Below, one piece after another: positions 1 through 34,543 of a DNA stretch of 64,000 nt. The stretch is from Piscicola geometra (taxonomy: Eukaryota; Annelida; Clitellata; Hirudinida; Piscicolidae). Location of the stretch: NCBI GenBank assembly GCA_943735955.1, contig OX030957.1:6529301-6593300 (forward strand), read 5' to 3'. How positions within the stretch are numbered: position 1 is the stretch's first letter; each line of letters begins with the position of its first letter. A model generated the notes under the pieces. That model did no database searches, was not told where the DNA came from, and saw nothing but the letters and a program-made list of their open reading frames with translations. Position numbers and translations under genes: made by a program.

Positions 1-68
1 ACTACTACTAATATTAATAATTATTATTTTAATACTACTACTACCACTACCACCACCACAACGTAAAG

Positions 69-3000
69 GCTCCAAGCCGATATTCCAGTGTGAGTTGTGT
101 CCGTCGACGTGCACGCGCAAGACTGACCTGCGCAACCACGTCTTGCGCATACACACGAGCGACAAACCGCTGCTGTGCAAGAAGTGCGGGAAGAACTTTC
201 CAGATAGGTACACCTATAAGTGAGTCGGTGTGGTGAGTAGGTGGCTTGGTGTGTGGCTCTGGGTGGATGAATAGGTGTGTGGAGATTTGAAAGATTAATT
301 TTTAATAACGTGGTGCCATTGCGTGGAATGGTTCAGTCGTGCCAATGTGTGGGCTGTAAGAGCACCTAGAGAATTATACATTAAAAAGACCGACAAAGCA
401 AGCACCATAGACCGCCTTCTGCACCTAAGCCACCAAACCACCGCAGGATCCACTAGCGCACACACGACGGCCAGAAGTGCTTCAAGTGCGAGCTGTGCCC
501 CTACTCCTCGGGCGTGCACCGTCACCTCGAGAACCACATGCTGACGCACACGGGCGAGAGGCCCTTCAAGTGCTTCTTGTGCGGTCAGAGCTTCCGGCAG
601 AAGACGCTGCTGGCGCGGCATTGTGCCATTAGTCACAAAGGTTGGGTGTGGGCTGTTTGCGTGTGGGCTGTTTGGGCGTGGGCTGTTTCGGTGTGGGCTG
701 TTTGCGTGTGGGCTGTTTGGGTGTGGGCTGTTTGGGCGTGGGCTCTTTGGGTGTGGGCTGTTTGGGTGTGGGCTGTTTGGGTGTGGGCTGTTTGGGTGTG
801 GGCTGTTTGGGTGTGGGCTGTTTGGGTGTGGGCTGTTTGGGCGTGGGCTGTTTGGGTGTGGGCTGTTTGGGTGGTGTGGGCTGTTTGCGTGTGGGCTGTT
901 TGGGTGGGATGGGAAGGAGGATCGAAAGGAGGGGGGTTTGGTGTTTGGTGTGTTAGGAGGAAGGGGGAGGGATTTAGTGTGTTGTGCGTGTATGTGCATT
1001 GGCATGGGGTGGTTGTGTTGTTTGGTAGGTTTTGCAAGTACTTTCATCCTGTCAAAAAATGGTACTCCCTTTCAATCAACCACCCTCCATCCTTCCTTCT
1101 CACACCAACACCATCATCATCACCACCACCATTATCATTGCCTCCATCATCATCACCCTTTCTTTCTCCCCCTCCCCCACCATTATCATCATCACTCCCC
1201 CTTCTCCCACCACCCTCCATCACCACAACCACCCTCCATCATCACCACCACCACCCTCCATCATCACCACCACCACCCTCCACCATCACCACCACCCTCC
1301 ATCACCACCACCACCACCCTCCACCACAGGCGAGACTGACTTCAAGTTGCGGACGAGGGAGAAGGTGCACAAGTGCAGGTTCTGCAGCAAGGCCTTCGCT
1401 AACGAGGGCAGCATGCAGAACCACGTGGTGAGGTGTCATGAGGATGAGGAGGAGGAGGAGGAGGGGGCTGATGCTGAGGTGGGTGGGTAGGTGGGGAAGA
1501 TGGTGGATGGTGGGTGGAGTGGGTGGGTGGTGAGGATGGTGGATGGAGGGTGGGGTGTGTGGGGAAGATGGTGGATGGTGGGTGGGGTGTGTGGTGAGAA
1601 TGTTGGGTGCACGCTCAAACCTCCATGACAACCTCCATTACAAGGTGAAGGAGAGAGACAGGTCGACGAAGACATTCACTGTGGAGAGGAAGAAGAGGGG
1701 AAGGCCTAGAAAGGTTTGTTGTGGTTGTTGGGATTGTTGTTGTGGTTGTTGGGATTGTTGTTGTGGTTGTTGGGATTGTTGTTGTGGTTGTTGGGATTGG
1801 TGTTGTGCTTGTTGGGATTGGTGTTGTGCTTGTTGGGATTGGTGTGCTTTTTGGGATTGTTGTTGTGGTTGTTGGGATTGGTGTTGTGGTTGTTGGGATT
1901 GGTGTTGTGCTTGTTGGGATTGGTGTTGTGGTTGTTGGGATTGGTGTTGTGGTTGCTGGGATTGGTGTTGTGGTTGTTGGGATTGGTGTTGTGGTTGTTG
2001 GGATTGGTGTTGTGGTTGTTGGGATTGGTGTTGTGGTTGTTGGGATTGTTGTTGTGGTTGTTGGGATTGGTGTTGTGGTTGTTGGGATTGGTGTTGTGGT
2101 TGTTGGGATTGGTGTTGTGGTTGTTGGGATTGGTGTTGTGCTTGTTGGGATTGGTGTTGTGCTTTTTGGGATTGGTGTTGTGGTTGCTGGGATTGGTGTT
2201 GTGGTTGTTGGGATTGGTGTTGTGGTTGTTGGGATTGGTGTTGTGGTTGTTGGGATTGGTGTTGTGGTTGTTGGGATTGTTGTTGTGGTTGTTGGGATTG
2301 GTGTTGTGGTTGTTGGGATTGGTGTTGTGGTTGTTGGGATTGGTGTTGTGGTTGTTGGGATTGGTGTTGTGCTTGTTGGGATTGGTGTTGTGCTTTTTGG
2401 GATTGTTGTTGTGGTTGTTGGGATTGGTGTTGTGGTTGTTGGGATTGGTGTTGTAGTTGTTGGGATTGGTGTTGTGGTTGTTGGGATTGGTGTTGTGGTT
2501 GTTGGGATTGTTGTTGTGGTTGTTGGGATTGGTGTTGTGGTTGTTGGGATTGTTGTTGTGGTTGTTGGGATTGGTGTTGTGCTAGTTGGGATTTGTGTTG
2601 TGGTTGTTGGGATTGGTGTTGTGCTTTTTGGGATTGTTGTTGTGGTTGTTGGGATTGGTGTTGTGGTTGTTGGGATTGGTGTTGTGCTTGTTGGGATTGG
2701 TGTTGTGGTTGTTGGGATTGGTGTTGTGGTTGCTGGGATTGGTGTTGTGGTTGTTGGGATTGGTGTTGTGGTTGTTGGGATTGGTGTTGTGGTTGTTGGG
2801 ATTGGTGTTGTGCTTGTTGAGATTGGTGTTGTGGTTGTTGGGAATCGGTGTTGTGGTTGTTGGGATTGGTGTTGTGGTTGTTGGGATTGGTGTTGTGGTT
2901 GTTGTGATTGTTGTTGTGGTTGTTATGATTGGTGTTGTGGTTGTTGGATTGGTGTTGTGGTTGTTGTGATTGTTGTTGTGGTTGTTGGGATTGGTGTTGT

Positions 3001-4413
3001 GGTTGTTGGGATTGGTGTTGTGGTTGTTGGGATTGGTGTTGTGGTTGTTGGGATTGGTGTTGTGCTTGTTGGGATTGGTGTTGTGCTTGTTGGGATTGGT
3101 GTTGTGGTTGTTGGGATTGGTGTTGTGCTTGTTGAGATTGGTGTTGTGGTTGTTGGGAATCGGTGTTGTGGTTGTTGGGATTGGTGTTGTGGTTGTTGGG
3201 ATTGGTGTTGTGGTTGTTGTGATTGTTGTTGTGGTTGTTATGATTGGTGTTGTGGTTGTTGGATTGGTGTTGTGGTTGTTGTGATTGTTGTTGTGGTTGT
3301 TGGGATTGGTGTTGTGGTTGTTGGGATTGGTGTTGTGGTTGTTGGGATTGGTGTTGTGGTTGTTGGGATTGGTGTTGTGCTTGTTGGGATTGGTGTTGTG
3401 CTTGTTGGGATTGGTGTTGTGCTTGTTGGGATTGGTGTTGTGCTTGTTGGGATTGGTGTTGTGCTTGTTGGGATTGGTGTTGTGGTTGTTGGGATTGGTG
3501 TTGTGGTTGTTGGGATTGGTGTTGTGGTTGTTGGGATTGTTGTTGTGGTTGTTGGGATTGGTGTTGTGTTTGTTGGGATTGGTGTTGTGGTTGTTGGGAT
3601 TGGTGTTGTGGTTGTTGGGATTGGTGTTGTGGTTGGTGGGATTGTTGGTGTGGTGGTTGTTGGTTATTAGTGTAGTTGTTATTGTTTTTGGTGGGGTAAT
3701 TTTGATTGTTGGTGTGGGTGTGGTAGTTTATTTTGTATAGCTGTTCTATGCTCAGTTTTTTCCGTGTGCACAATGGAATTTAAAACAAAAATATTTTCTA
3801 CTCAACATGCACACGACAGGTGGACCTTAAGAGCAAGAAGGAGGATGATGAGGAGGAGGATGAAGAGGATGTTGATGATGATGGTGAGAAAGTGAGAAAA
3901 GGAATAAGGAGAAGAGGTAGACAGTCTGCAAGCAAGAAAGTGGTGGTTGAGGTTGATGAGGATGACGATGATGATGATGATGATGATGAAGATGATGAGG
4001 AGCTCGAGAGGATTATGAATGAAGATGATGAAGAAGAGGAGGAGGAGGTAAAAGAAAAAGTTGATGATGATGATGTTGAAGAAGAAGAGGAGGTTGTAAA
4101 AAAGAAGAGAGGAAGAAGGGCGAGAAAATTAAAGGAGAATGGTGATGCTGATGCTGATGATGATGATGATGATGAGGAGGAGGAGAAGAAAAAAAAGAAA
4201 GAGGATGAAGAAGAAGATTTTATAATGGAAGAGCAATCTTTAAATGAAGATGATGACAATGAGAATGATCATAATGAGGAAGATGGTGATGATGTGAAAG
4301 AAGAAGAAGATGATGATGCCGTAAAGAAGGAAGATGGTGATGATGATGATAGTGTGAAAGATGAAGAGGATGGAGAGGCGCATGGTGGCTTGAACAAGTA
4401 CATCCTTTCGTGA
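69..4413 (+). CDS. CTCF: CTCF-like C2H2 zinc-finger protein, 3' part (5' end outside window)
   Basis: Likely CCCTC-binding-factor-type DNA-binding and chromatin-architecture protein acting in the nucleus. Exons I place by phase: 69-219, 447-640, 1330-1478, 1645-1713 and 3820-4413. They encode four or five consecutive C2H2 fingers whose spacing, linkers and residues follow CTCF fingers 7-11: TRKTDLRNH resembles ARKSDLGVH, and HTGERPFKC plus SFRQKTLLARH resemble the finger 9-10 block. The last finger is CRFCSKAF then HVVRCH. After the fingers come an acidic run, an AT-hook-like KKRGRPRK (exon 1645-1713; CTCF also has a GRP-type basic motif in its tail) and a long Asp/Glu/Lys tail. The tail either ends at TGA 4411-4413 or splices at gtgagt (4410) to a short exon near 5069. 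Splicing 219 to 447 puts an in-frame TAG at 454-456. A CTCF-related paralogue or another poly-zinc-finger protein remains possible. Confidence 0.62.
642..905 (+). repeat. 15-bp minisatellite in zinc-finger gene intron
   Basis: Tandem copies of a 15-bp G/T-rich unit (ggctgtttgggtgtg) begin immediately after the donor at 641. Variant units carry gcgtg in place of gtgtg. It lies inside the intron between exons 447-640 and 1330-1478; open frames through it are repeat artefacts. Confidence 0.93.
1080..1328 (+). repeat. C-rich (CCATCA/CCACCA)n low-complexity tract ending at a splice acceptor
   Basis: Degenerate CCATCATCACC and CCACCCTCC triplet/hexamer runs lead directly into the acceptor cag at 1327-1329. 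The tract supplies the pyrimidine-rich context of the acceptor. No coding evidence. Confidence 0.85.
1714..3680 (+). repeat. About 2-kb 21-bp minisatellite with higher-order structure
   Basis: Roughly 90 tandem copies of a 21-bp G/T-rich unit (tgttgtggttgttgggattgg) start exactly at the donor after 1713. Variants (gcttgttggg, gctttttggg, ggaatcgg) define haplotype-like blocks. The block containing the rare variants around 2814-2960 recurs around 3129-3275, an offset of 315 bp (15 units), so a segment was duplicated. Because 21 is a multiple of three, all frames can stay open, producing artefactual Cys/Trp-rich and Gln/His-rich ORFs on both strands. Confidence 0.95.
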
Positions 4414-4454
4414 GTCTCTTCTGACAATTCCAATTATTGGCTTCTTTTGAAATT

Positions 4455-5030
4455 TAATAATAAAATATATTTTTAATATATTAATAAAATATATTTTTAA
4501 TATATTAATAAAATATATTTTTAATATATTAATAAAATATATTTTTAATATATTAATAAAATATATTTTAAATTTATTAATAAAATATATTTTAAATTTA
4601 TTAATAAAATATATTTTAAATTTATTAATAAAATATATTTTAAATTTATTAGTAAAATATCTTTTTAATATATTAATAAAATATATTTTAAATTTATTAA
4701 TAAAATATATTTTACATTTGTTAATAACATATATTTTACATTTGTTAAAATATATTTCACATTTGTTAAAATATATTTTACATTTATTAATAAAATATAT
4801 TTTACATTTGTTAATAACATATATTTTACATTTGTTAAAATATATTTTACATTTGTTAAAATATATTTTACATTTGTTAAAATATATTTTACATTTGTTA
4901 AAATATATTTTACATTTGTTAAAATATATTTTACATTTGTTAAAATATATTTTACATTTGTTAAAATATATTTTACATTTGTTAAAATATATTTTACATT
5001 TATTAATAAAATATATTTTAAATTTATTTA
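4455..5030 (+). repeat. AT-rich tandem repeat with two sub-families
   Basis: First sub-family: units containing taataaaatatatttttaat or taaatttat, 4455-4700. Second: a 17-21-bp unit aaaatatattttacatttgtt, about 4700-5000. It lies just downstream of the zinc-finger gene stop or within its last intron. Open reading frames across it (Ile/Lys/Tyr repeats) are artefacts. Confidence 0.9.
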
Positions 5031-5131
5031 AAATTAATTTCAATATTTCTTTACATTGCATCGTAAATTCTCATCAGAATCAAACAGAAGATGCAGTCGT
5101 GACAAATGACAGAGAAGATCAAATCATGTAA

Positions 5132-5545
5132 TGACTCACTAATCAAAATGATCTACTCATGATTTGATTATAATTATTAACTGTAAAGTTGCACTATATA
5201 GTCTTTTTTATGCAATGTTTAAGACAATTTTGAACTGTCACACTTTCTCCATTTGAAATTATATTACAACTCATTTAGTCGCAGTTTACATGTTTTTAAT
5301 TATTATGTTAACTAGAATTTATTAATATTTTGATTTGTTTATATATCATTTTAAAAAGCTTATTTATGTCATGATTTATATATTGTTTATTTAAATTTTT
5401 GTTAACTGAACGTAAAAAATTGGAGTCATTTCTTTTAACTTTCGAGCGATTGACGTATCTATTTGTTTTGGAAATAACTTTAAAGTTTAAAGCTGTGCGC
5501 TAGGGTTTGGAATATTTAAGATTTCTAAGAATTAATCTTTCCAAG
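5132..5545. other. Intergenic spacer, 3' flank of the zinc-finger gene to the next gene
   Basis: AT-rich single-copy-looking sequence. I see no gene in it. The last part must contain the promoter and 5' UTR of the gene starting at 5546; no TATA box or other motif is convincing. Confidence 0.6.
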
Positions 5546-7912
5546 ATGTCAGCAGTGCAGGAGGAGCGCAGGAAGTGCCATGAAGTGTGAGTCGCGCCTC
5601 AGTGCTGTGCTTGTATTGCGAATGCTGTGAGATTGTATTTTGTGGGTAACCAATTGCATCTTAAGCATCTTCTGCTGTTTTGTAGACCACTAATTCTTTA
5701 GTTTTTTACGCAATTGAAGATGAGTTTCCCACGCAGGTTTAGTTCCGAAGACAAAGACCCTTACGACAACCAAGAGCTGCCAGAGATCGTGAAGGAAATC
5801 AAGGAGATGATCGCCATCTTTTACGACCTGACCACGCGTTGTCGACCCCTGAACACGCCTCGCTTCCTGTGGAAAGAACTGGAAAACATGATGGATAAGA
5901 GGAACCTCAAGCGCTTCTTGGAGAAGGATGATGATGAAGAAAAAGAGGATGAAGAATCGAGTTCAGGAAAGAGTGAAAGAGACGAAGAGAAGAAAGAAGA
6001 AAAAGATGGTGACAAAGAAAACTTTGGTGAAGAAAGAAGAGTGACATATAAAAAGAGTGAACAACTTGGAAGCGAAGAGAAATTGATAGAATCTTCAACT
6101 TCTTTCACTAAAAGCGACCAAAAGTACAACAAAACGACAACTGAAGTGTCGAGGGAGTCGGTAATAGATGAATGTTGTGGCAACTATCTCTTCCAAAAGG
6201 CAAACAAAAAGACCAAATCCATTGGAAGTGCAAGTAATGGCTCTCTAATTTATCTGAGAAATTTAATTTATTAATCTTTTACTCACAATACCCTTATTCA
6301 CATGGGTTTAAACTGAGTTGAGAAGTTCTATAAATATACATCGATAAAGCCTTAGAAACGTTTGAAGATTACGAAAGCAGAGTGCCCGAGAAGCTGAAGG
6401 CGCTTGTGGACAGCTACATCTTCGAGTCGATCTACAATCAAACGCGTGAAAGTAAATGATAAGGCTTAATGGAGATATGTTTGCTAAGACTTAGCACTGC
6501 TAAGTACAAATGATGAAAAGTTGCTTAGCTCAGTTGTTTAGTTGGATGAACAAGATCGCTAAAATATCCATATTCTTTGCTTATTAGAAAAAAAATGGTT
6601 TATTCTTTTTTCCAAAGATAAAAAACAGGAGTGTCTGAAGAAACTTCCCAAAAAGAATGGTTTGCTTCTGGAGAGCAAGCACAAAAGTTGTGAATTGTCA
6701 TGGAAGGTCAATGGCGAAAGTAAGAATAGATTGTTGTGAGCTAGATAATGAAAAAAAATGAATTGTGAAAATTAAATGATTGTAATAAATCATAAAAAGT
6801 GAATTATAATGAAAACACGTGTGTTTATATGTAACATAACTTTCCTAGATTCGATATACGATCCGAAGCAAACTCCCCTGGACCACTTCAAGCGACTCTA
6901 CCCTCAAATCGTCAAACGCATGAAGCTCGAACACAAAAGACTCCGACACAACAGACCTCCCACGAAGCTCCAGCCCTACAAGTGCCCCAGCTACTGGTGT
7001 CCCAAGAAACCTCCCAAGTCGAAGGAAGAAATGATTACAGAAGACAAAAGTAAAGAGGCCACTGATGTGGAGTATAAGCCGAGTGAGAAGGAGTGTCTGC
7101 GGAGGAGTGAAGAGAAGCAGTGTTTGGTGCAGCTGATCGACATGTACAGCGCCCTGATGATGGAGCAAACCTCGTTGAGTGCTGACTTAATGGATGGCGA
7201 TGAGGAAGAGGAAAAGGAAGACCTGATCGAAAAGGTAGACGAAGGCACGCAGACGGACTATTGTGCCGAGTGTGAGGACTACAACCTCATGAAGGATGTC
7301 TATTTCTATGGAGTAAAGTGCTTCAAGATGGTGAACCCCGGAAAACCCCTCAACAACCCGTGCTGGTCCGACTACACGCACACCATCAGACCGCCGATTC
7401 ACCTGGACTGGGCGAGTTTCTTCAAAGGAAAATCCGTGCCAGTGGATGAACTTTCCAAGAACACGATGTGGCTCAGCGAGGAATGCTCTTACATCAAGTT
7501 TTACGACTACGGCTTGAACTTCAAAGAGTTGAGGAACCACGTGAAGCTCCAGCCTTTCGAACACTCCATCGACTACCCTAGCGTCCCCCTTGGCATCTCT
7601 CTTCCCGACAAAATAGAAACTTCAGTGAGGTATTCAGCCTCAAAACAAAAGTACTTCTTGAAGGAAGGCGAGACATACATAGCGGAGCCAACTTCTATTT
7701 ATTTGAAACAAGATTTGGAAGATTATTTGGAAACGGAAGTTTTGGTGAATATTTATTACCCGGAAAGAGATTCTTGGGCAGAGCAGCTTGAGATTGATGC
7801 AGTTGAAGGTTTGCCAGTGGACATGTTTGACATGCTTACTGAGAATGAACAAGAAGCAGAACAGTCAGTGGCAGATAAACCAGCAAACAAAATTGTTTTT
7901 AAAAAGTCATAA
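5546..7912 (+). CDS. Unrecognised 601-residue acidic/basic protein (five exons)
   Basis: Exons 5546-5586, 5737-6233, 6350-6451, 6618-6719 and 6849-7912 join in consistent phases (2,1,1,1) to 601 codons plus TAA. I do not recognise the family. Exon 2 begins with a globular-looking segment (DPYDNQELPEIVKEIKEM, then RPLNTPRFLWKELENMM), followed by a Glu/Lys/Ser-rich stretch likely to be disordered. The last exon has YDPKQTPLDHFKRLYP, a CPSYWCPKKPPK cysteine/proline motif, an acidic spacer and a well-structured C-terminal region with Trp/Tyr/Cys (YCAECEDYNLMKDVYFYG, NPCWSDYTHTIRPPIHL). There is no signal peptide or transmembrane segment. The ATG at 5546 is chosen because its exon splices in phase; an ATG at 5720 in retained intron is an alternative. 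AATAAA-like signals lie near 7957 and 7976. Only 208 bp separate it from PFDN2. Confidence 0.8.
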
Positions 7913-8120
7913 TTCTGAGTTTTATCTTTCACTAAATTCATTTCAATCAATCAATCCAATAAATTCAAGAGCTCTTAATAAACTTTGGTTTACATAAAGT
8001 TTGTTTTATATCGCTAAAATAAGAATTTAAATGATAATTTTGCTTCTAAAAGTAAATAAAAATTGCTTATAGTTCTTTGCTCTAAAACTAGCTGCAAATT
8101 CGTAAAATCATTTTACTAAA

Positions 8121-8969
8121 ATGGCAGCAAGCGGAGGTGATGCAGGAACGTCTAAGGTTTCAAAATCTATGACAAATGATCAAATTTTAGCTGGATTTAA
8201 TAAGTTATTAAAAGAACAAAAAATGATGTTCAGTAAAATCGCAGAATTAGAAGTAGAAAAAAAGGAACATGAGTGAGTTTCTTTAATGATTTATAAGAAA
8301 TAAAATACACGAATTTTAATTAAATATTGATTTCTTATAAAAAATGTATTTATCAAACCAAGTATTCAAACATGGCACAGTATGATTTAAAAAAATTATA
8401 AACTACACCAACCTTTCTAGTTTGGTGATTGAAACTTTAAAAAAGGTAGACTGTGAGAGGAAGTGTTTTCGTCTTGTGGGAGGAGTTTTGGTTGAAAGAA
8501 AAGTTAAGGATGTGTTGCCTGCTCTCACCCACAACTGTGAACAGGTCTATGCTTTTTATTTTTATAATATGAAATATACTTAGAAAGTAATACAAAATAA
8601 ACTTTTAAAATGTCTTTGTTGCTAATTATTTAATTTATTGCTCATTATTATCTTTTTTGGTAATAAATTAAAATGATTAGTGTACCTATCAGATTTATTA
8701 TTATGATTAAAACTGCACAAAATACTCTGTAACTTATATCTTTTTACATGTTTTTCAATAATCCTCATTAAAATAAAAAATATTTGACATTTTAGATTTC
8801 AAAAATCACGGAGGGTTTACAAAAGAAGATGGACAAAAGTTTAAAAGAATTAAAAGAGTATAAGGAAAACCATAACATCCAAGTGAAAGGAGATGGAGAT
8901 AAAATTATTCCCAGTGAAGCCATTACAGCTCCATCAGTGACTCCAGTTCTTGTTGAAAAGAACAAATAA
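8121..8969 (+). CDS. PFDN2: Prefoldin subunit 2
   Basis: Beta-type subunit of the hexameric prefoldin chaperone, which binds unfolded actin and tubulin in the cytosol and passes them to the CCT/TRiC chaperonin. Exons 8121-8272, 8421-8544 and 8796-8969 join in phase to 149 residues, close to the usual length (about 154 in human). Diagnostic sequence: DQILAGFNKLLKEQ in the first coiled-coil helix, then LVIETLKKVD, CFRLVGGVLVERKVKDVLPA (the beta-hairpin signature of subunit 2) and a second coiled coil (ISKITEGLQKKMDKSLKEL). The tail is polar. It lies tandem with the upstream gene and converges with the small secreted-protein gene, whose stop is only about 140 bp away. Confidence 0.97.
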
Positions 8970-9108
8970 ATCTTTTTAGCCTTTGCATTAATAAAAAAAT
9001 AATGAACCAGTGAACATTCTTTTATTTAAACAAGTTTTTATTAATATGAGATAAAATGAAAAGCTTGAAAACTTTTCTAGGCTGTCTTATAATGCCTGAG
9101 TCTAGATA

Positions 9109-9537
9109 CTAAGGCATGCGACGATTCATAGCTTCAAGTCCTTTATGCTTGTCAGCCACCATCTTTATCTCCTTGTTTGTCATGCCCAAGAGAGTGTTTG
9201 CTGCGTCTTTCTGTGCATCTTCAAGTTCATGAACTTTATTTTCGCCTGCTTCAACATTCAATACCCCTGCCAATTTGTTCCAAAATCGTTGATTGTTTAA
9301 AGATCCAAAATCACGATGTCCATGGGCCTTTAATTCTTCTTTTCCTTTGTCTGAAATAATTTCTGAAAACAGATTTTCAATTCGCTCCTCCTGCTTTTCT
9401 AGCTTCTCTACTTCTTTTGGTTCACTTGATCTTTTAACAATACGGTTTAGATTTCTAGGTAAATTCATTTTTGAATTTATTAGCTCCAAATAGAACATAA
9501 ATAATACAACATGCAGAAATAACATTGGCAATTTCAT
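9109..9537 (-). CDS. Small secreted protein, intronless, unrecognised
   Basis: A 142-residue ORF starting with a clear signal peptide (MKLPMLFLHVVLFMFYLELI). A dibasic site (IVKRSS, around residue 36) could release a propeptide. The rest is charged and helical (EVEKLEKQEERIENLFSEII; a His/Gly patch AHGHRDFG; NQRFWNKLAGVLNV; a C-terminal helix ending in MNRRMP). There are no cysteines in the mature part and no transmembrane segment. I do not recognise the family; a secreted prohormone-like or matrix-associated helical protein is possible but unproven. An AATAAA on the minus strand sits near 9020-9030. It lies in the 3' flank of the polycystin gene on the same strand. Confidence 0.72.
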   Translation of the reverse strand: MKLPMLFLHVVLFMFYLELINSKMNLPRNLNRIVKRSSEPKEVEKLEKQEERIENLFSEIISDKGKEELKAHGHRDFGSLNNQRFWNKLAGVLNVEAGENKVHELEDAQKDAANTLLGMTNKEIKMVADKHKGLEAMNRRMP

Positions 9538-9946
9538 TTTGAAATTTGGCTTTTAAAAATCCGTCTGCTAATTCAAACGTTTTTATTAGAGATGTACATA
9601 GGAAGTCAAGATTTATATTACGCTAAAAAATATAAAAATTGAGTTTTGTATGAACATTGAAGAATAGTAAGAAAACGAAATTAAAAGTAAAAGCGTATAC
9701 AAATTAATACTTGATTTTTAGTAACAACATAGTATGAGAAAAAACAATATTTACAATAATTTGTAAAAAGCCTGCTCAAATGCCAGAAAACACGTGTAAG
9801 GCACTATCAAAAACAAGATCAGTAACATTAGTAAAAAGCTTCGAGTGTGTAGCTGGTTACTTTGATTTTTAGATTCATAAAACATCTAAAACCCTATTCG
9901 TCATCATTATACATAAAACTTGTAACTTTCAGTTCTTTTCATATAA

Positions 9947-33146
<23,200 letters not shown>

Positions 33147-34200
33147 TTTGAGTAAATAGTTGAAAACTTTAACTCAATTAAGGTTTGTTTACTAGTATTG
33201 AAGTTTTACAGCAGAAACTTTCTAAAACTTTTTTTACAGGTTTTTGTTTTCATAATAAAAAAATTTATAATAAATTTTTAACAATAAAATCACTAAACTT
33301 TATATTTGATTAAAAAAAGTGTTATCATAAATTACTATTTAGTTTTTTTTATTAGTATATAAACCTCTCAATTTCCTCTTAGCTCTATTTTTCCTCGTGT
33401 ATCTACATTTCCATATTTGTGCCTTGTATCTTCGGAAATGGTTTGAAATGATGCCGTAATTTGCGTCAGAATCATCATTCGTCAGAATATGGTTGCCTGC
33501 CATTAGATTTCTACGAATTGATTTGCTGATAATTCACACTGATCAAACCATTGCTCAAATTTTATTTTGTCCTCACTTTAGAATGGTATATTTCTCTACC
33601 TTTTTTACCGCCTTTAAAAGGATGATTGTTTGCATTGTATTATATCAATGAAGCCGTCGAAATATCCACAATATAATAACGTGGAAGTGAGACCTTGTCT
33701 TAATGACAAATCCCCGGTAAACAACTTTGTGTCCAGCTTTTAGTTGCCGTATGTGATCTATCAGCCTTTTGCTTTCTGCACAACCCGTCGAAAAAAAGTT
33801 TTCTATGCCAGCAGAGAAAAAGTATTTCTACACGCATTTCTCTTCAGTTATACATGATTTTGTGGTAATATAATTCATTTTAAAAATTTTCTAACTTCAT
33901 TTTGTAATTGCTATTATTATCCAACTAAGTTTCTATTTTTCTATATCTCCGTTGCCAGTCAGTTGCCATGAATGAAGTAACCAAGGCACTGGATCTAGGA
34001 TGACCATGGTCTATGGCAGTGTGCAAAAGTGTCATCACATGGGCTTTTTTTCAGGTTGATCAGCTGAGCTGTGGTAGAGAAAGTGGTCTTATCTGGACGA
34101 TAATTTTGACTTGTTTTGGTTCATTGGTAATAAAAAAATTTGTCATTTTTATTCCAATAATATTTTAAATACATAAATATTCATACATGAGAATAAATAT
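33147..34200. other. Intergenic, upstream of polycystin gene
   Basis: AT-rich sequence holding the presumed promoter and 5' UTR of the polycystin gene. I see no convincing gene. Confidence 0.5.
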
Positions 34201-34211
34201 TGGATCTGTTT

Positions 34212-34543
34212 TACATTTCCGCCACAAAGGTTTACGTTGAACTCGGTAATGGTAAACACCACAACAGCTGATTCAACACACTATTTCAATCAATCAATCA
34301 AATAGATTTCTATAGCGCTCTTCAAATTTGGTTAGCAGCAGCCATCTTGGTCGCCGCTTTTAACCGTTTATGACACTATTTATTGAATTAGCTTATGTTT
34401 GGTCTCTAATAATGAAAATTAGCGGCAATTTCTTATTGACATTTCGGCAAAGTATTTGAAAGTACGCTTGCAAAATAAGTGCCATCAGCTGTTGCTTGCT
34501 TACAATTACCGAGTTCAACGTAAACCTTTGTGGCGGAAATGTA
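34212..34543. mobile_element. MITE with perfect 39-bp terminal inverted repeats (Tc1/mariner-like, TA ends)
   Basis: 34212-34250 and 34505-34543 are exact reverse complements (tacatttccgccacaaaggt...; inner end actcggtaat). If TA is the target-site duplication, the element is ta-CATTTCCGCC...GGCGGAAATG-ta, about 330 bp, with no coding capacity. Inside is a segment (34286-34320) with aatagatttctatagcgctc that is shared with 50945-50985. Confidence 0.85.

Noticed and set aside
514..1431. Trp/Val-rich extension of the zinc-finger exon through the 15-bp repeat
   Set aside because: The donor gttggg at 641 removes it, and exon 1330 continues the finger array in phase.
1638..3773. 711-codon Gln/His/Ser-rich minus-strand ORF
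   Set aside because: It is the complement of a 21-bp intronic minisatellite whose period is a multiple of three; no coding signal outside the repeat.
3798..4259. Minus-strand poly-Ser ORF
   Set aside because: Antisense of the acidic GAT/GAG-rich tail exon on the plus strand, which continues the zinc-finger gene in phase.
4240..5061. Ile/Lys/Tyr-repeat ORFs on both strands
   Set aside because: Generated by the AT-rich tandem array; repeat period and composition explain them.
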